From contig OY723299.1 in the NCBI GenBank assembly GCA_963210315.1, positions 310,001-374,000 on the forward strand: 64,000 nt of DNA, given 5' to 3'. The position numbers were made by a program, and so were the translations under genes. A model generated the notes under the pieces. It was given only the letters and a program-made list of their open reading frames with translations. It did not search any database and was not told where the DNA came from. Source of the DNA: Rhynchopus euleeides (lineage: Eukaryota; Euglenozoa; Diplonemea; Diplonemida; Diplonemidae). Below, piece after piece: positions 25,843 through 35,223 of the stretch (its first letter is position 1; each line of letters starts with the position of its first letter).

Positions 25843-27480
25843 TGTGGGTTCATCACTATTCGTTTTTTCGTGTGGACCTGTCTCTCATTTGAGGCCCGAG
25901 AATCGCGTTTCCGAGGCCTGTGCGTGGTCGCAGTGCCCTCTGATGTCCAAACACTACCCATTTTGGAGGATTCTTCATATTCCTGGATTTCCCGAATTTC
26001 CTGGATTTCCCCCGGCCCCTTAGGCGATTTCAGGGCGGACAGGGCGGACATATCCGGACCGGAAATCCGGGTGTCCGGATGTCCGGGTCCAATTTTGACC
26101 CCCCCCCCCCCCCCCGGACATTTCCCGAATTTCCCGCCCGGACATGTCCGCCCGGACATCCGGACATCCAGAAATGTCCGCCCCGGACAGGGCGGACATG
26201 TCCGGGCGGACATTTTCTGGTGTCCGGATGTCCGGACGGACATGTCCGGACCCGGAAATTCGGGAAATCCAATTTTGACCCCCCCCCCCCCCCGGACATG
26301 TCCGGCCAGGACCTCAATAGTTTGATTTTTGGTCCAGAAAATAGTTTGAAAATTTTTGAAATCTGGGTGCCCAAAAAAAAATTCCTAAGACCGGCGATTT
26401 GTAGGGGGACCCTTTCGAATTTTTTTTTGGGGAAGGGTAAATTGAACGTTTTTGGCCAAATGAAGCCACTGCGACCATTCCCGGGCCTCGGAAATCAGAT
26501 TTTGGCCCCTCAAATGCGGTACCGGTCCGGACAAAAAACCGAAAAAATCGTGAAAAATGGCCCATTTTCCCCAGCCAAAAATGGGCCAAAAATGCCCCCC
26601 GGACACCCCCAGAGACATGTCCTAATCCGGGGTGCCAGTAGGGGGGACCTTTCGAATTTTTTTTCGAGGAGAGGTCAATTGAACGTTTTTGGACATCTGA
26701 GGCCACTGCGACCATTCCCAGGCCTCGGAAATGAGATTTTTGGCCCTCAAATGGGGTACCGGTCCCCACGAAATTACGAAAAAATCATGAAAATCGAAAG
26801 GTCCCACGCACCAAATTCTGCCCAAAAATCGTCAAAAATGGACATGTCATACGCAGCAAGGGGGCAAACCACCAATGCTCAATGATTCCACGGCAAGCCA
26901 GATTTTCTGATCAATTGGTTTGTTTGAGCATGTTCCTGGCCCTTGTTTGGAAAGTAGATGACCCCTGGCTGGAGAGGACGGTTGTGCTCGACCGGACGGA
27001 GAGAGAACCTTCTCCATAACCACCTCCACTCCACAATGCCACAAGTGGCAGGAAGGCCGGGTGTTACAGGCCTCAACCAGGGTTCCAAGGCTCTCCACTT
27101 CCTGGCTGCGTCAGGGATCACCGGGTACAGCGAGCAGGATTCCCTGTCCTGACACCCCAGCATGTACCACCGGAAGAACCCGAAACAGCAGCCGCCCCTC
27201 ATGGGGGTTGCAAGAGGCACGGAAATCGTTCAAATCGGACCAAGTCCGAAAATCCGGCACTTTCTTGGGTACAAATTGCGGTCCGAAATTTTCCGATTTT
27301 TTGAAAAAAGGCTAATTCTGTAAGGGGGACCTTTTCGAATTTTTTTTTCGGGCACTTTTTCCACAAGGAAATGTCCGCCCTGTCCGCTACTGTCCGCTAC
27401 TGTCCACTACCGATTTCAAGGATCCTCCTTTGGCCCCGAAAAAAAAATGCGAGCATCTCCCCCTACAAACCCCGGCCTTA
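25843..27480. repeat. Right arm of the 11.4-kb element: non-coding repeats
   Basis: No gene is recognised. Bases 26030-26310 are a cluster of short dyads around GGACATGTCC with two C runs. Two imperfect direct repeats of about 130 bp lie at about 26400-26540 and 26638-26770; each starts with GGGGGACC.TTTCGAA, continues with GAACGTTTTTGG, and ends with GGTACCGGTCC. Part of this unit returns inverted at about 25870-25960. The GGGGACCTTTTCGAATTTT motif appears again at 27323. A minus-strand frame of 113 codons at 26879-27220 resembles nothing I recognise. Confidence 0.7.
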
Positions 27481-27692
27481 CCACAACACAGGCCCGAAAA
27501 ACCGGGAACCGGGAAAACCGGGAAAAACCGGGAATCTGGGGTGTCGATTCAGTTTCATTCCCGGTTTTGGATTCCCGGTTTTTCCGGCCTCCGGAGGGGA
27601 TTTTTTCACGGATTTTCGCCAAGGGAAAAAAACCAGGGAACCGGGAATTTCCGGGAAAAGCCGGGAAATACCGGGAAAAGTCGACACCCCCC
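27480..27692. repeat. CCGGGAA subterminal repeats and nested end-like sequence
   Basis: The last 210 bp of the 11.4-kb element carry about a dozen CCGGGAA-like words in both orientations. A second copy of the terminal sequence, GGGGTGTCGATT near 27539, faces the true end at 27681-27692. Clustered subterminal words are commonly transposase-binding sites in DNA transposons; that role is inferred here. Confidence 0.55.
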
Positions 27693-28088
27693 TAAACACC
27701 CATTTCAGCACTCTCCTGCAGTCGGACACTTCTGCCTAGGTCCTAAACACCCATTTCAGCACTCTCCTGCAGTCGCACACCTCTGCCTAGGTCCTAAACA
27801 CCCATTTCAGCACTCTCCTGCAGTCGGACACCTCTGCCTAAGTCCGAAACACCCATTTCAGCACTCTCCTGCAGTCGGACACTTCTGCCTAGGTCCTAAA
27901 CACCCATTTCAGCACTCTCCTGCAGTCGGACACTTCTGCCTAGGTCCTAAACACCCATTTCGGCACTCTCCTGCAGTCGGACACCTCTGCCTAAGTCCTA
28001 AACACCCATTTCAGCACTCTCCTGCAGTCGCACACCTCTGCCTAGGTCCTAAACACCCATTTCAGCACTCTCCTGCAGTCGGACACTT
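27693..28088 (+). repeat. Sat51 satellite, block 3
   Basis: About 8 monomers of the 51-bp satellite between the right end of the 11.4-kb element and the composite USP block. It starts with the second TAA of the target duplication and stops inside a monomer at GGACACTT. Confidence 0.97.
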
Positions 28089-28892
28089 TACTGTCATGTT
28101 ATTGGTTTATTTCTGTGTACAGATACACACTGCTGATTCGCTTGTCGGGTGGGGGGGGGGGGGAAAAAGGGGGAAATAACCATATCAAAAGACATAGCAA
28201 AAACGGGGGTTGGGGGAGGGGGGGGGGGGGGAAATGGTTGAGAAAAAACATACATCAGGGGTGGGGGCGTTCTGTTATGGTTTTTGTTTCATTCGTGTGT
28301 TCGTTCTGAAGACAAGATAATGGAAACAAAAGGGAAAACAGGCATGCCCCTCACCACTCAGCGTATCTGCAGAGCCATGTGCACGTACGTACACTCTGGG
28401 TACACATCGCCGCTCTGCCTTGGGAACAGAGAATGGGGTTTAACACGCTGAACTCCTTTGTGTAAACACCATTGGGTAGGCGGTCACATTCTCAGGTTCC
28501 GGGGGGAGGGGGGGGGGGGGAAATTCGTTTTAGAAAACAAAATATTCATCACGTTCCGTCACGTCCGTCAGCATACACACTCACCTCACACATTCGTATA
28601 CACTAAACGCTTCATCTCTTGTTCAAGCCTTCATCATCACGTGGTCGTAGCTCACCCCACGCGGCACTCACTTGGCATATAGTCAAGTGGTTCCGTCAGG
28701 CTCTGGTTCTGTTCCATTACCAGGCTCCCCTGACTGCGATTGTGAGACCTCCGTTCTGTCCGTCTCTGATTTCCCTGGTGGCCCCGTCTCCCGCTCACCA
28801 TCCACCCCTTCACCACCCGTCTGAGACAGAAAAATATCAGGGGAGGCAGGCACCGAGGGCGATATCTGTGCCGGAGGGGCACCCAACAACAA
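28089..28892 (-). pseudogene. Partial second copy of the 3' end of the USP gene
   Basis: These 804 bp match 31449-32250, the 3' untranslated region and last coding stretch of the USP gene, almost base for base apart from lengths of G runs. The match begins about 17 bp past the AATAAA signal (minus strand) and ends inside the coding sequence, where an unrelated GGTGGACTCC block takes over. A copy that begins at the expected cleavage site could be a 5'-truncated retrocopy, but there is no poly(A) tail or clear target duplication, so a DNA duplication is equally possible. Confidence 0.85.
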
Positions 28893-29030
28893 CACGGTGG
28901 ACTCCAGCGGGGGTAGGGTAACCCTTTTCGGGAGTCTCAACTAGGGGGAGTCCAACTCCCGCTAGCGGGAGTCTATACTCCCGCTAGGGGGAGTCTGACT
29001 CCCCCTAGCGGGAGTCTTTTCACCTATTTT
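28893..29030. repeat. Palindrome-rich block, left copy
   Basis: It starts with GGTGGACTCCAGCGGGGG, followed by several dyads built from CTCCCGCTAG and its complement, including the perfect palindrome ACTCCCGCTAGCGGGAGT. The same start and first palindrome recur at about 29678-29770. The two copies enclose about 650 bp that contain a small basic ORF. Confidence 0.75.
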
Positions 29031-29143
29031 CACTCATTTTTCCCATGATACCTATGCAATGTGGCACTCGTCACTGAAGTACAGCCACACCAAACGAAAC
29101 GGACGTTTCCACCCATCCCAGCTCGCAGACCTGATTCACAAAA

Positions 29144-29524
29144 ATGGGGAAGACGACAACGAAGCCGGCAGCGAAGCCGGCGGCAAAGTCGATTAAGAAG
29201 AAGAAGAGCGCAGAGAGTCCCGAGGCTGCGGAGGCGACGAACATTGTGCATGATTTTTGCACGGCCTTCCCTGTTAAAAAAGGGGGCAGTGTGCTGACAC
29301 TGGGATCCATTAGAAGGCTCCTAGCAACGGTGTTGAGCAAGGAGCTCCACCAGCACAGCACCCAGGTGGCCAACGCAATCATCGCCATGTCTTCCCTGAC
29401 ATGGATAAGTTCGCTGTCAGGGAAGTCGCAACGATGCGGAAGGAGGGCGCTCTCCGTCATATACAAGGTGGAGGCGAAGTATGGCAAGGTGCAGGATACA
29501 AACGTGTCGTCGGGGGCAGCCTGA
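29144..29524 (+). CDS. Small Lys/Ala-rich basic protein, unrecognised
   Basis: A 127-residue frame with an ATG start. Residues 1-35 are a Lys/Ala/Pro-rich basic tail like that of histones or other chromatin proteins. Residues about 38-80 form a possibly helical segment (FPVKKGGSVLTL, RRLLATVLSKEL). The tail suggests nucleic-acid binding, but I cannot match the body to any histone fold or HU family with confidence. Another frame remains open past residue 85, so the C-terminus may be altered. The gene lies between two copies of the palindrome block, which may be moving it as a unit. Confidence 0.35.
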   Translation: MGKTTTKPAAKPAAKSIKKKKSAESPEAAEATNIVHDFCTAFPVKKGGSVLTLGSIRRLLATVLSKELHQHSTQVANAIIAMSSLTWISSLSGKSQRCGRRALSVIYKVEAKYGKVQDTNVSSGAA

Positions 29525-29677
29525 AGCCGCGAATGATCGCGACACGGGCGAACGGCTTGGCACCGTGGGTCTGGATAGATGCTGGAGTTCGGCCGGGTGA
29601 AACCGGAAGTCGCAGCAAAATTTGCCCCCCCAGATTTCTTCCTCAAACCCACCCGTGGGCTGATCCGGCCTTGCACG

Positions 29678-29771
29678 GTGGACTCCAGCGGGGGTAGGGT
29701 ACCACTACCGGGTTTAACCCTTTTCGGGAGTCTCAACTAGGGGGAGTCCAACTCCCGCTAGCGGGAGTATA
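29678..29771. repeat. Palindrome-rich block, right copy
   Basis: A direct copy of the start of the block at 28893, with about 15 extra bases (ACCACTACCGGGTTT) and ending after one palindrome. Distance between copies is about 785 bp. Confidence 0.75.
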
Positions 29772-31448
29772 GATCAGCAGTGGGCAACAATGAGGCGATG
29801 CGGGGGGCGAGGGCACCGATGCTCACTGTGCGACATCCCAGAAGAACGCTGGTATCAACAGGTGCATCGATACCCGCACCTGACTCTCTCTGAGATGAAA
29901 GAGGCTGGCTACCCCTCCCTCTTGGCAGGTGTGCTTCCCAATGCCCGCTACGTCACCCCAGCACTCCATGACTGCAAGGGGCTCGCCATGCGGCTGATCA
30001 GGGTACTGGATGACAGGGGTGGAGCTTGGGGGTTTTTTCGGGTCAGCTGACCTGATTTTCTGCAGGCCCTCACAAAAAATCAGGTCAGGGGTAAAAAGAA
30101 AAAAAAATATAGATTTTCGGGAAACCGGAAAAGTTGGCTCCTCGCCTTGGGGCCTCAAGGTGACCAGGAGGCGTTTCGTGAGCAAAGTGACCCCAGCGAC
30201 ATGAGCACAGGCCTCAAACAGTCACAATAGAGGACAAATGAAGCTGCCCAACCCGTACCGTGCAACAGACGTTTACTACCGTGGCCTCCGGTGGCTGGGG
30301 GGCTCCGCCCCCCAGACCCCCCTGTGGCATGTGCCTGTCTTGTACCCAAGCCCTTTACATCAGGGAATCTCAGTATCCTCAGGAGGACACAGCCAACTCA
30401 CACAGAATCCGTACGCCCGCAAGTCACAGATGTTCACTACCGTGGCCTCCGGCGGCTGGGAGCTCCGCCTCCCAGACCCCCCCTACGGCATGTGTTTGTC
30501 TTGTAACCAAGTCCTTGCGCGTCCGGGGCTGCATATCGGTTCCGGTACCTCGCGGGAGGCTGGGCCCGAGCACTGATCTCTGAGACGAACCGGGGGGGAA
30601 CCCATAAGAAAAAATTGGCTGATCCGATCTGACCCGATCCAGCCCGCAACCCCATATTTCAAGCTCCACCCCTGCTGGATGAGACAACAAAAAAATATTC
30701 GACAAGACCTGTACAAACCTTGCACTGAATGTGTCGCAGCATGGGACAGGTGCTCAGTTCCGGAAGGTCGTGCTTGCCTGTCACAGGACACACCTACAAG
30801 GGCTTGTTCCGCTACCTCTTTGTCTCCCTTGCAGACCTCATGCATTTCCGGTATGCAGACATCCCCTGGCGCTTCTGGGGATGCAAGGATGAGTCAGCCC
30901 GGATTCCCTTCTTGCGTGCTCGGATCTCAGGGCATATATTTCACTGGTTGATGGAGCATGCCGAAAAGGGATCAACGCGCAATGCCTACGTACACAGTCT
31001 CCATCATTGGTGGGCTCCAGAAGATGCAGTGCCTCTGCAGAACAACGACGAATTTGAAGAAGCAGAGAACGGACATCGCAAGAAAGATGCCGTTACAATC
31101 GCCAGCTCCGCAACTTACGAGAGAGATCTTGCGATGGCAGAAGAGAAGCGGCGCGCATCGGGCATGCCTTGGAAGGTTGCGCACCTGTCGCAGGACGGGA
31201 TCCTCGGGTATAGAGAAGTCATCCTGTGTCCGTGTCTGCACACCCGACACGCTCATAGATTGGCTGTGTATGTTCTTTGCACACAGTTGACACAGCTGCA
31301 GAAGGGGTTTGTGCACTGCAACACACAGGACTTCGTTGAACCCATCAGCGCGCCCTACTTCCTGTTCCGGTTCCCCGAAGGACACCGCAAATTATCGCTC
31401 TGCTTGTGCAAAATGCCAATCCCGCTGGGGGCGACTTTCACACCATTC
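29772..31448 (+). pseudogene. Decayed transposase-like gene split by a hAT element
   Basis: Coding-like sequence on the plus strand lies on both sides of the 661-bp hAT insertion. The left part has a CSLC zinc-knuckle-like start and the motif PALHDCKGLA, a pattern seen in several transposase families near an acidic catalytic site. The right part (about 30729-31440) is a 240-codon frame with KGLFRYLF and LADLMHFRYAD segments and no domain I recognise. With the hAT element taken out, one in-frame stop (TGA, 30726-30728) still separates the two parts, so the gene was probably dead or spliced before the insertion. The right part ends at the 3' end of the USP gene, which converges on it. Family unassigned. 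Confidence 0.4.
30014..30674. mobile_element. Non-autonomous hAT element, 661 bp
   Basis: The ends are perfect inverted repeats of 15 bp, CAGGGGTGGAGCTTG at 30014 and its complement ending at 30674. The 8-bp duplication CTGGATGA flanks both sides (30006-30013 and 30675-30682). An 8-bp target duplication with CAGGGGTG-type ends is diagnostic of the hAT superfamily. The interior has two related copies of a GGCCTCCGG segment with a GGCTGGG..CTCCGCC..CCCAG hairpin (about 30285 and 30440) and no transposase. Confidence 0.92.
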
Positions 31449-31465
31449 TACTGTCATGTTATTGG

Positions 31466-31471
31466 TTTATT
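31466..31471 (-). promoter_or_regulatory. Polyadenylation signal AATAAA of the USP gene
   Basis: AATAAA on the minus strand, about 570 bp downstream of the USP stop codon. The nearly identical copy at 28089 loses similarity about 17 bp past this signal, which fits a cleavage site there. Confidence 0.6.
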
Positions 31472-32040
31472 TCTGTGTACAGATACACACTGCTGATTCG
31501 CTTGTCGGGTGGGGGGGGGGGGAAAAAGGGGGAAAGAACCATATCAAAAGACATAGCAAAAACGGGGGTTGGGGGAGGGGGGGGGGGGGGGAAATGGTTG
31601 AGAAAAAACATACATCAGGGGTGGGGGCGTTCTGTTATGGTTTTTGTTTCATTCGTGTGTTCGTTCTGAAGACAAGATAATGGAAACAAAAGGGAAAACA
31701 GGCATGCCCCTCACCACTCAGCGTATCTGCAGAGCCATGTGCACGTACGTACACTCTGGGTACACATCGCCGCTCTGCCTTGGGAACAGAGAATGGGGTT
31801 TAACACGCTGAACTCCTTTGTGTAAACACCATTGGGTAGGCGGTCACATTCTCAGGTTCCGGGGGGAGGGGGGGGGGGAAATTCGTTTTAGAAAACAAAA
31901 TATTCATCACGTTCCGTCACGTCCGTCAGCATACACACTCACCTCACACATTCGTATACACTAAACGCTTCATCTCTTGTTCAAGCCTTCATCATCACGT
32001 GGTCGTAGCTCACCCCACGCGGCACTCACTTGGCATATAG

Positions 32041-35000
32041 TCAAGTGGTTCCGTCAGGCTCTGGTTCTGTTCCATTACCAGGCTCCCCTGACTGCGATTG
32101 TGAGACCTCCGTTCTGTCCGTCTCTGATTTCCCTGGTGGCCCCGTCTCCCGCTCACCATCCACCCCTTCACCACCCGTCTGAGACAGAAAAATATCAGGG
32201 GAGGCAGGCACCGAGGGCGATATCTGTGCCGGAGGGGCACCCAACAACAAGGGAAGTTCCACAGCAGGTTCCGTGGCTGACGCCTGTATCTGAGAGCCGC
32301 TCACTACCGAGGCAGGTTCTGCACGCTGCCTCTTTGATTGCGGCCCCTTGGGCTTTGGCGTCACCCGATCCTCCGGGAGAATGACTACAAGGGCTGAAGA
32401 AGTCGCAGCCACTGTATCAAGTTGCGGTTGGCTTTCAAACAGGTCCTTCGACTCTTCACTCGTTTCGTCACTGCCACTCACTTCGTCTCGGTCCCTCTTC
32501 TTCTGGGCCGTATGAACAACTAATTGCCCTTGCTCAGGCTTCGGTTGCAACAAACGGGGTTGGTCCGTCCCTTGCACCCGTGCTGGGGCGTCCTGCGACT
32601 GTATTTGCAGCTGCTTGTTCTCAGACACCTCCAACGCTGACTGCAGGGACAATACCAAGTTGTTTTGTTGCACGATGAAATCCTTCTGCCGCGCCATTTC
32701 TTTCGCCATGGTCATGCCTTGGCGCAGCTGGTGCTGCACCTGCTTAACCAACATGGCCTTATCCTGATTCTGTTGTTCGTGTAGGCCCTCCTGGATCTGC
32801 ATATGTTGCTCCTGCATCCCCAGTTGGTCACGGAGTGCCTTCTCATTTTGCATGCTCGCCGACACGTGAAATTCCAAAAGCATCTTATCTTGCTGTGTAC
32901 CTTTCAAAGCATTCTCTGTCTGTTCAAGTAAGCGCTGTTGGGATTCTCCCTGAGACGAGTAGCTGCGGGCCTTGGACTCCACACGTTGCAGTTCCTGGGT
33001 GAGGACCGCTTTTTCGTGGGTCGCCTGTGCCCTCAACGCTTCTACCTCCGCCTCTCTTTCAACACCAAGCTCTTTCATAAAAGCCAACGCAGAGTCTTGC
33101 TTATGGAGCTGTCCCTTTAACACGGCCATCTCCTGTCGTTGTTGATTCAAACGGTCCGCTTTGGCCTGTGCCTCGTTCGCCACCTTTTCCTTCTCCTCAT
33201 TCACCCTCTTTATCTCACTCTCTGCCTTTGCCAAAGCTTTCTCCTTCTCCACGACTGACCTCTCATGATCCTCTGCTGCTCTTTTTTGCTCTGCCTCTCG
33301 CACCTCTATCGCCTCTTGGAGTTCCTTCCGGCATAGACTGACGAGCGTCTTCGTTTGCTCCTCGGTCCGATACCTATCAAGGACTTCCGTGATTTCACTA
33401 CACAAAGCAAAACGTGCTAGGGCTTCTTCTTCCACAACATGCGCCCGCTCTGCACTTTCCTCCATTTCCAAAGTCCTGCGTTCCAAAGTCAGGTATTCCT
33501 CCCCGCGCTGCTGGGGTGGTTCCTGTGGTTCATTCAAAACAATGGCACTCTTGGGGACGGTGGCATCCTGCAGCTTTTGCATTATGTCTTCCGTGTTTCC
33601 CGTGAGCCCAGGTTGTTGTGTGGGAGATACATATACTTCTGGCGAGTTGGGCATGCTAACCTTCTCCTCCTGAGGGGCATCCTTATCACAATACACGAGG
33701 ATGGTCGACTCCTTCTCAAGGAAACCCCTGAAGGCATCCATTTCCTCAGCTGTGTTGGCCACAGTCACGGTGTTGTCGTCAAACAAGGCCATGGCATCCG
33801 TGCCACAGCTGATAAAACGGTAATGGCCTCCGTGCGGGGTATTTCCTCTGTGCAGGACTGCACCCGTGAGGCGGTACCTTGTAAAGGAAGGCTTCCCTCC
33901 GTTATTTCCACTCGACATCAGCAAGTCCGTGTCAATGTTGATCGCTCGAGTCTTGCGCTCATACATGACACCGTTGCCAACTCTGAGTGTTTTGAAGCGC
34001 CAGAGTCGTATAAACAAGTGTGTCGGGAGAGATGTGATTTGCACCGACTTTGTCGCCCGTTGTTTGTTTGGGGCACACATTTCGCACTCGTAATTAAGCA
34101 CTTCTTCAGGCATCAGGCTTTCGCAAATTCTGTCGGCCAAAGTCACACCTGTTTTCCCGGGGTTGTTGAGTGGGACTGACAGTAGGGACAACTGTTCCTC
34201 CCTCCCCGTGACCTTCTTGCAATTTTGGCATGCCATGCTTGTGAATGTCCTCACTTCAGGGATCCATGACTGTACTGTCGGTTGGTCCATCGTCCTGAGG
34301 TGTTCATTCAGCATTCTCCATTCTGCTTCCAGTGTTGGGACAACCCCCAGACAATACGCTTCATCCGCGCAATGCTGCTCCCTTGTCTGGAACATACTGT
34401 GGATGGCTGTTTGCAACACGGACACTGAATGATCTGTGCGACTCCTGGTGTACATGGAGTACAATCCCATGAGTATGGGGGTTAGGCCGAGTCCGTTTGA
34501 AACAAACTTGCATGCACTGCCTAGGGTAGCTGGAAGTACCGAGTGTGCGAGCATCTGGTACAGTGCTCCCAGGTAGCAAGTATTTCCCTCATTGACAACA
34601 CCCCACGACAACGTATTGCTGTGCAGTACCTTCATACTTATCGTGCTCTTCCCCAAAACTGGAGGCTGTTGTGAGGGGACGGGTGGAGAGAGGGGAGGAG
34701 AGGAGGAAGAGGAAGAGGAAGACAACGGTACGGAAGGGGAGGAGGTAGAGAAGAGAGGGACAAAAGAATCACTTTCACTCTTGCGTTGGTTCGCACTTCC
34801 AGTAGGCTTCACATCCGCCCCTTGCGGTGCGGGGTCTGTGTGGGTGTCCGAAGGGCTGATATCCACACACTTTTCTCTCAATGGCATGTCTCGGGTTGGT
34901 TTTGCCCACACATACTCCCGTAGCTTGGGGAGAGGGTGTTTGCGATAGTGTCTGTCCACAGCAGTATCAAACAGGCGCTCCATTTTTGCCATTGCAGATG

Positions 35001-35133
35001 GAGCCACACAAAACAACCTTCGTGTAGTTCTGTACCAAGCACTACGCAATTCGTACGGCTTCCATCCCCGTCCGAGGAGGCGCCGCAAAATCAGCTCTGC
35101 TTCAACCTTGAAATCATCCAGGTTGTTGCACAT
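32041..35133 (-). CDS. Ubiquitin-specific protease (peptidase C19) with a long coiled coil
   Basis: The frame is open from 35163; the first ATG gives a protein of about 1,030 residues (numbering below is from the open frame at 35163). Residues 186-202 hold the Cys box (NEGNTCYL, Cys196). A Zn-ribbon has CQNC at 312-315 and CEMC at 360-363. The His box is at 434-463 (PHGGHY, His447; FDD, Asp462-463). All catalytic residues of a USP are present, so it should cleave ubiquitin or a ubiquitin-like protein. A Ser/Pro linker (about 130-170) precedes the domain. Residues about 560-880 are Glu/Lys/Gln-rich heptads, a long coiled coil; the C-terminus is acidic and disordered. The sequence TTGGTGTCACAG just upstream of the first ATG could be a splice acceptor, so an upstream exon beyond the satellite is possible. 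The first 75 residues (RRLLGRGWKPYEL) faintly recall the end of some reverse transcriptases; weak. Confidence 0.85.
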   Translation of the reverse strand: MCNNLDDFKVEAELILRRLLGRGWKPYELRSAWYRTTRRLFCVAPSAMAKMERLFDTAVDRHYRKHPLPKLREYVWAKPTRDMPLREKCVDISPSDTHTDPAPQGADVKPTGSANQRKSESDSFVPLFSTSSPSVPLSSSSSSSSPPLSPPVPSQQPPVLGKSTISMKVLHSNTLSWGVVNEGNTCYLGALYQMLAHSVLPATLGSACKFVSNGLGLTPILMGLYSMYTRSRTDHSVSVLQTAIHSMFQTREQHCADEAYCLGVVPTLEAEWRMLNEHLRTMDQPTVQSWIPEVRTFTSMACQNCKKVTGREEQLSLLSVPLNNPGKTGVTLADRICESLMPEEVLNYECEMCAPNKQRATKSVQITSLPTHLFIRLWRFKTLRVGNGVMYERKTRAINIDTDLLMSSGNNGGKPSFTRYRLTGAVLHRGNTPHGGHYRFISCGTDAMALFDDNTVTVANTAEEMDAFRGFLEKESTILVYCDKDAPQEEKVSMPNSPEVYVSPTQQPGLTGNTEDIMQKLQDATVPKSAIVLNEPQEPPQQRGEEYLTLERRTLEMEESAERAHVVEEEALARFALCSEITEVLDRYRTEEQTKTLVSLCRKELQEAIEVREAEQKRAAEDHERSVVEKEKALAKAESEIKRVNEEKEKVANEAQAKADRLNQQRQEMAVLKGQLHKQDSALAFMKELGVEREAEVEALRAQATHEKAVLTQELQRVESKARSYSSQGESQQRLLEQTENALKGTQQDKMLLEFHVSASMQNEKALRDQLGMQEQHMQIQEGLHEQQNQDKAMLVKQVQHQLRQGMTMAKEMARQKDFIVQQNNLVLSLQSALEVSENKQLQIQSQDAPARVQGTDQPRLLQPKPEQGQLVVHTAQKKRDRDEVSGSDETSEESKDLFESQPQLDTVAATSSALVVILPEDRVTPKPKGPQSKRQRAEPASVVSGSQIQASATEPAVELPLLLGAPPAQISPSVPASPDIFLSQTGGEGVDGERETGPPGKSETDRTEVSQSQSGEPGNGTEPEPDGTT

Positions 35134-35223
35134 ACCCGCAGACCGTATCAACTGTGACACCAAAATACCCCTTCCTTGGCTTTCTGGTGCTGCACTTGTT
35201 CGACAAGTATATTTATTGGGTGG

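Larger units (their letters stand above)
16318..27692. mobile_element. PIF/Harbinger-like DNA transposon, 11.4 kb, carrying an internal satellite
   Basis: Both ends are exact. GGGGGGTGTCGA starts at 16318 and its complement TCGACACCCCCC ends at 27692. The flanking trinucleotide TAA (16315-16317 and 27693-27695) is present once in the intact Sat51 monomer, so it is a 3-bp target duplication. TAA/TTA targets and G-rich ends are typical of PIF/Harbinger elements. Inside, on the minus strand at 17147-18160, is a transposase-like C-terminal exon with a CxxLHNF motif. The middle is 7.7 kb of a 31-bp satellite. The right 1.8 kb is non-coding and repeat-rich, with CCGGGAA subterminal repeats at about 27480-27680. 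The catalytic core of the transposase is not seen, so the copy is probably non-autonomous now. Superfamily assignment is an inference from target site, ends and the LHN motif. Confidence 0.82.

Noticed and set aside
28893-29771. A small LTR-type element with paired direct repeats
   Set aside because: The repeats are only about 90 bp, unequal, built of palindromes, and the interior shows no retroelement gene; a palindrome-bounded cassette fits better.
28089-35223. The whole composite USP block as one transposon inserted in Sat51
   Set aside because: The two edges share no inverted repeats and no target duplication, and about 5 bp of the satellite monomer are missing between them. It looks assembled from several events.
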